A DNA stretch of 7,794 bases from contig CAJUCB010000015.1 of NCBI GenBank assembly GCA_910584805.1, positions 1 through 7,794 of the forward strand, read 5' to 3'. The translations under genes were made by a program, and so were the position numbers. The notes under the pieces were generated by a model, which was not told where the DNA came from, did no database searches, and saw only the letters and a program-made list of their open reading frames with translations. This DNA comes from an uncultured Oscillospiraceae bacterium (GTDB taxonomy: Bacteria > Bacillota > Clostridia > Oscillospirales > Oscillospiraceae). This document shows, in pieces, positions 5,409 to 7,794 of the stretch; within the stretch, counting starts at the first letter, position 1; each line of letters starts with the position of its first letter.

Positions 5409-6369
5409 CCTCCCCCACAAAACGGTCCTCCCGCCCCACCTTCTCCCAGGAAAAGCCCTGGATCAAGTCCCTGGGCAACAAGGGTTCCGACTTGGGGATC
5501 AGATGGGCCAGCCAGGCCAGGTAGCCCGTCAACGCCGCCGGGGTGGTATGGGCCCGAAGGGTCCCCATGTCCGGGTCCCCATCCCGCTTGGCCAAGCGCC
5601 TGCCGTCCTGGCTGAGCAGCAAGGGGATGTGGCAATAGCTGGGGGGCTGATAGCCCAACTGCTCCAAAAGCCAGAGCTGCCGGGGGGTGGAGGAGAGCAG
5701 GTCCCAGCCCCGGACCACACGGGTGATTCCCATCCGCCCGTCGTCCTCCGCCACCGCCAGCTGGTAGGCAAACACCCCGTCGGAGCGGCGGAGGATGAAG
5801 TCCCCGCAGTCCCGGTCCAGACGTTGGTTTTGGGGGCCAAAGCACCCATCCGTAAAGGAAATTTCCTTTACGGGCACTTGGACCCGCCAAGCAGGCCGTC
5901 TCCCCCTGCGCTCCAACGCCGCCCGCTCCTGCTCTGTCAAGCGCCGGCAATGGCCATCGTACACCCGCGCCCCATCGGCGGCGTGGGGGGCAGAGGCGGC
6001 CAAGAGCTCCTTGCGGCTGCAATAGCAGGGGTACACCAGCCCCGCCGCCGCCAGCTTGCCAAAGGCCTCTTGATAATACCCGTCCCGCTGGCTCTGGCAA
6101 AATTCCTCCCGGCCTGGTGCCCAGCCCAGGTCCCAGTCCAGGCCCAGCCAGTGGAGGTCATCGGCCAGTTGTTCAATGTATTCCCGGCGGCAGCGCTGGG
6201 GGTCCAAGTCCTCCATGCGCAGCAGCATTTCGCCCCCCAGGCTGCGGATATCCAGCCAGGCCAGCAGCGCCGCGAAGAGATTCCCCAGGTGCATTCGCCC
6301 ACTGGGGCTGGGGGCAAAGCGGCCCCGGATGGGCCGCCCGCTGTGTGATTGTGCTTTCATCGCATACAT
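5395..6369 (-). CDS. gluQ: Glutamyl-Q tRNA(Asp) synthetase GluQRS
   Basis: This shortened glutamyl-tRNA synthetase paralogue lacks the anticodon-binding domain and in characterised cases attaches glutamate to the queuosine base of tRNA(Asp). The class I signatures are present in the 324-residue product: RFAPSPSGRMHLGN (17-30, the HIGH motif), RMEDLDPQR (51-59) and LAKRDGD (259-265, in place of KMSKS). The zinc-site pattern of GluQRS (C-x-C, then Tyr and Cys) fits Cys115, Cys117, Tyr137 and Cys141. I chose the ATG at 6369 because AAGGGGAG lies 5 bases upstream. ATGs at 6387 (GGAGGAGG 12 bases away) and 6360 are alternatives. Its 3' end runs 14 bases into sigF, and I see no terminator for it there. 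A perfect 24-bp palindrome lies inside at 5850-5873. It is divergent from the YbaK-type gene. Confidence 0.92.
   Translation of the reverse strand: MYAMKAQSHSGRPIRGRFAPSPSGRMHLGNLFAALLAWLDIRSLGGEMLLRMEDLDPQRCRREYIEQLADDLHWLGLDWDLGWAPGREEFCQSQRDGYYQEAFGKLAAAGLVYPCYCSRKELLAASAPHAADGARVYDGHCRRLTEQERAALERRGRRPAWRVQVPVKEISFTDGCFGPQNQRLDRDCGDFILRRSDGVFAYQLAVAEDDGRMGITRVVRGWDLLSSTPRQLWLLEQLGYQPPSYCHIPLLLSQDGRRLAKRDGDPDMGTLRAHTTPAALTGYLAWLAHLIPKSEPLLPRDLIQGFSWEKVGREDRFVGEVSAL
5850..5873. repeat. Perfect 24-bp palindrome inside gluQRS
   Basis: The half-site CCGTAAAGGAAA is followed directly by its exact reverse complement, with no loop. It covers codons 166-174 of gluQRS (VKEISFT and flanking bases). 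It is more AT-rich than the coding sequence around it. No T-run follows on either strand, so it is not a terminator. Confidence 0.8.
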
Positions 6370-6390
6370 AGCCGCTCCCCTTCCCATAGC

Positions 6391-6419
6391 TTGTCAAGGC
6401 CTCCTCCCTATGGTATAGT
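6391..6419 (+). promoter_or_regulatory. Promoter of the YbaK-type deacylase gene
   Basis: TTGTCA (6391-6396), a 17-base spacer and TATAGT (6414-6419) match consensus at five of six positions each, and a TGG (6411-6413) extends the -10. Transcription would start near 6426, giving a leader of only about 27 bases. No equally good minus-strand promoter for gluQRS is visible in this 83-bp divergent gap. Confidence 0.7.
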
Positions 6420-6431
6420 GGTGGGTATACC
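6412..6431. promoter_or_regulatory. Inverted repeat overlapping the deacylase -10
   Basis: GGTATA (6412-6417) and TATACC (6426-6431) form an inverted repeat separated by 8 bases. It covers the -10 and the expected start site of the rightward promoter. It could be an operator for a shared regulator of the divergent pair, but the arms are only 6 bp. Confidence 0.3.
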
Positions 6432-6452
6432 AAAAGAAAGAGGGCAATCACC

Positions 6453-6935
6453 ATGTCTATCGCCGCGGTCCGCGACTATTTCTCCGCCTTTGGCCTGGCG
6501 GAGAAGGTCTTAGAGTTCGATACTTCCAGCGCCACCGTAGAGCTGGCCGCCCAGGCCGCCGGGGTCATCCCTGCCCGCATTGCCAAATCCCTGTCCTTCC
6601 TGGTGGACGGACAAGCGGTGCTCATCCTCACCGCTGGGGACGCCAAGGTGGATAACAGCAAGTTCAAGGGCTTTTTCCACACCAAGGCCAAAATGCTCTC
6701 CCCCGACCAGGTGGTGGAGCTGGTGGGACACGCCGTAGGGGGCGTGTGCCCCTTCGCCATCAAGGAGGGGGTACAGGTCTATCTGGACATCTCCCTCCAG
6801 CGCTTCGACACCGTGTTCCCTGCCGCCGGCAGCGCCAACAGCGCCATTGAGCTCACCTGCGCCCAGTTGGAGCAATACGCCTGCGGCTTCCAGAGCTGGG
6901 GGGACTTTTGCAAAGGGTGGCAGGCGGAGGGCTGA
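6453..6935 (+). CDS. YbaK/ProX-type aminoacyl-tRNA deacylase
   Basis: This single-domain 160-residue protein belongs to the YbaK/aminoacyl-tRNA synthetase-associated editing family. Relatives hydrolyse mischarged tRNAs in trans, for example Cys-tRNA(Pro) or Ala-tRNA(Pro), in the cytoplasm. Visible family features are RIAKSLSFLVDG (42-53) with the conserved lysine Lys45, LTAGDAKVDNSKF (59-71) and GHAVGGVCPFAI (92-103), the glycine-rich substrate loop. Single-domain members cannot be given a tRNA specificity from sequence alone, so I give no gene symbol. AAGAGGG (6438-6444) lies 8 bases before the ATG. It is monocistronic, with its own promoter and terminator, and divergent from gluQRS; both genes act on aminoacyl-tRNA quality or modification. 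Confidence 0.88.
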   Translation: MSIAAVRDYFSAFGLAEKVLEFDTSSATVELAAQAAGVIPARIAKSLSFLVDGQAVLILTAGDAKVDNSKFKGFFHTKAKMLSPDQVVELVGHAVGGVCPFAIKEGVQVYLDISLQRFDTVFPAAGSANSAIELTCAQLEQYACGFQSWGDFCKGWQAEG

Positions 6936-6987
6936 CCCTCCATCCCCGCCATTCTACCATAGTTCCCCGGCAGGTTTCAATCAGAAA

Positions 6988-7026
6988 AGCCAGTCTGCGC
7001 CATGATACGCAGGCTGGCTCTTTTTT
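6988..7026 (+). terminator. Rho-independent terminator of the deacylase gene
   Basis: AGCCAGTCTGCG (6988-6999) pairs with CGCAGGCTGGCT (7008-7019) in a 12-bp stem with one T-G pair and an 8-base loop. Six Ts follow (7021-7026). It lies 52 bases after the stop codon. Confidence 0.9.
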
Positions 7027-7043
7027 ATTTGTATCTACCCACC

Positions 7044-7060
7044 ATAACGATAATCGTTAT
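7044..7060. promoter_or_regulatory. Fur-box-like palindromic operator
   Basis: ATAACGAT, a single A, and ATCGTTAT form a perfect 8-1-8 palindrome. Aligned by its centre to the classical Fur box GATAATGATAATCATTATC, 15 of 19 positions agree. Its right edge overlaps a perfect -10 hexamer, TATAAT (7058-7063), though no good -35 is present at 16-18 bases. The overlap suggests a repressor site of the Fur/PerR/Zur type controlling the recombinase gene about 100 bases downstream. The choice of regulator is inference. Confidence 0.55.
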
Positions 7061-7087
7061 AATCTTTCTTGGGCATAAATAATCTTT
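7050..7087 (+). repeat. Three ATAATC(G/T)TT nonamer repeats
   Basis: ATAATCGTT (7050-7058) is followed directly by ATAATCTTT (7059-7067), and a third copy, ATAATCTTT, lies at 7079-7087, exactly 20 bases after the second. The first copy is also the right half of the palindrome at 7044-7060. The helical-turn spacing suggests protein binding sites, possibly for the downstream recombinase or its regulator. Confidence 0.5.
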
Positions 7088-7115
7088 GGAAGATCACACC
7101 GCCCCCGTTTTGTGT

Positions 7116-7127
7116 GTTTGATCAAAC
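7116..7127. repeat. 12-bp perfect palindrome before the recombinase gene
   Basis: GTTTGATCAAAC is its own reverse complement. It lies 36 bases before the recombinase start codon, in the expected untranslated leader. It could be an operator or a recombinase binding site; nothing in the sequence decides between them. Confidence 0.4.
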
Positions 7128-7163
7128 TTCCCCCCGTCTCACCCAGAAAGAGAGGAGTCAACT

Positions 7164-7772
7164 ATGACCTACAGCTATATTCGTGTATCCAGCACGGAGC
7201 AGAACGAGGACAGACAGCTGGACGCCATGCGCCTCAGCGAAGTACCGGAGAAGAACATCTATATGGACAAGCAGTCCGGCAAGGATTTCAACCGGCCCCA
7301 GTATCAAAAGCTATTAAAAAAGCTCAGGGCCGGAGACCTGGTCTATATCCTGAGCATCGACCGCCTGGGCCGCAACTACCAGGAAATCCAGGACCAGTGG
7401 CGGGTGCTCACCAAGGAGATCGGGGTGGATATCTGCGTGATTGACATGCCTCTCCTGGACACCCGCCACGGCAAGGACCTCATGGGGACCTTTATCGCGG
7501 ACTTGGTGCTGCAAATTTTATCCTTCGTGGCCCAGAATGAGCGGGAAAACATCCGCAAGCGCCAGGAACAGGGCATCGCGGCGGCCAAGGCCCGGGGGGT
7601 GAAGTTCGGGCGGCCCTCTCTGGAACCTCCGGCGGACTTTGCCCAGGTGGTGGAGGCATGGGAGCAGAAGGACTTGAGCTTTGCCCGCGCCCTGTCAGCC
7701 TGCGGTATGAGCCAGGCGACTTTCTACCGCCGGTTGAAGGAGCATCGGGTGGCGCGAGGCAGCGCAAAATAA
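7164..7772 (+). CDS. Small serine recombinase (resolvase/invertase family)
   Basis: This 202-residue site-specific recombinase cuts and rejoins DNA through a covalent phosphoserine. The N-terminal catalytic domain starts YIRVSSTEQNEDRQ; Ser9 aligns with the nucleophile Ser10 of gamma-delta resolvase. It continues with SIDRLGRN (64-71, Asp66, Arg67 and Arg70 at the conserved active-site positions). The long E helix follows, about 103-135, and the motif ERENIRKRQEQGIAAAKARG lies at 126-145. After GRPS (149-152), a C-terminal helix-turn-helix (about 168-192, LSACGMSQATFYRRL) should bind the crossover site. The length is that of a resolvase or invertase rather than a large phage integrase. AGAGGAG (7151-7157) lies 6 bases before the ATG. 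No transposase, inverted repeats or partner genes are visible, so its target is unknown. The right edge of the window is 22 bases after its stop. Confidence 0.9.
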   Translation: MTYSYIRVSSTEQNEDRQLDAMRLSEVPEKNIYMDKQSGKDFNRPQYQKLLKKLRAGDLVYILSIDRLGRNYQEIQDQWRVLTKEIGVDICVIDMPLLDTRHGKDLMGTFIADLVLQILSFVAQNERENIRKRQEQGIAAAKARGVKFGRPSLEPPADFAQVVEAWEQKDLSFARALSACGMSQATFYRRLKEHRVARGSAK

Positions 7773-7794
7773 AAAAAGCTGCCAAAAAGTATAC

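Noticed and set aside
5503..6348. 281-codon plus-strand reading frame opposite gluQRS
   Set aside because: It is the antisense shadow of gluQRS. It is rich in Gln, Pro and Gly, has no family signature and no good ribosome binding site.
6392..6397. Minus-strand TTGACA as a gluQRS -35
   Set aside because: At a 17-base spacing the -10 position (6369-6374) reads CGGCTA and includes the chosen start codon, so it cannot serve gluQRS.
7773..7794. A-run followed by AGCTGCC at the right edge, possibly half of a terminator
   Set aside because: Only one arm is inside the window. It could end the recombinase transcript or belong to a convergent gene to the right; it cannot be called from this sequence.

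Overview
The window looks like chromosomal DNA from a spore-forming clostridial Firmicute. The evidence is a complete spoIIAA-spoIIAB-sigF operon, strong AGGAGG-type ribosome binding sites, Firmicute-style intrinsic terminators and lipoproteins with an LCAC lipobox. The GC-rich coding sequence and the gene types (DUF4358 lipoprotein, GluQRS, YbaK-type deacylase) suggest an Oscillospiraceae-type gut anaerobe. The family-level placement is inference; the spore-forming clostridial placement is firmer.

Layout from left to right. Positions 1-240 hold a strong-looking sigma-A promoter firing leftward out of the window, backed by phased A-tracts, and then the promoter and ribosome binding site of metA. 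metA (241-1164, +) encodes the homoserine O-acyltransferase of methionine synthesis. It carries Glu111, the residue associated with acetyl-CoA use, and ends at a clear terminator. A 292-bp gap follows, with two candidate promoters and an 11-bp-spaced direct repeat. It leads into a three-gene envelope operon (1457-3752, +): a membrane-anchored transglutaminase-like protein with an intact Cys-His-Asp triad, a DUF4358 lipoprotein, and a second lipoprotein that may contain two SH3-like modules. This operon ends at a strong hairpin terminator. A second hairpin precedes the spoIIA operon (3929-5408, +), which encodes the anti-anti-sigma factor, the anti-sigma kinase and the forespore sigma factor SigF. 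sigF starts at TTG, overlapping the spoIIAB stop.

The right half holds gluQRS (5395-6369, -), convergent with sigF and overlapping its 3' end by 14 bp. Divergent from gluQRS is a YbaK/ProX-type aminoacyl-tRNA deacylase (6453-6935, +) with a near-consensus promoter and a terminator. Both of these genes act on tRNA. The last gene is a stand-alone small serine recombinase (7164-7772, +). Its upstream region is unusually structured: a 17-bp perfect palindrome resembling a Fur box and overlapping a perfect TATAAT, three ATAATC(G/T)TT repeats, and a 12-bp perfect palindrome.

I see no CRISPR array, no complete rRNA or tRNA gene, no insertion sequence and no clearly new defence system. The best leads are the envelope operon, the structured recombinase control region, a perfect 24-bp palindrome inside gluQRS, and the metA specificity residue.
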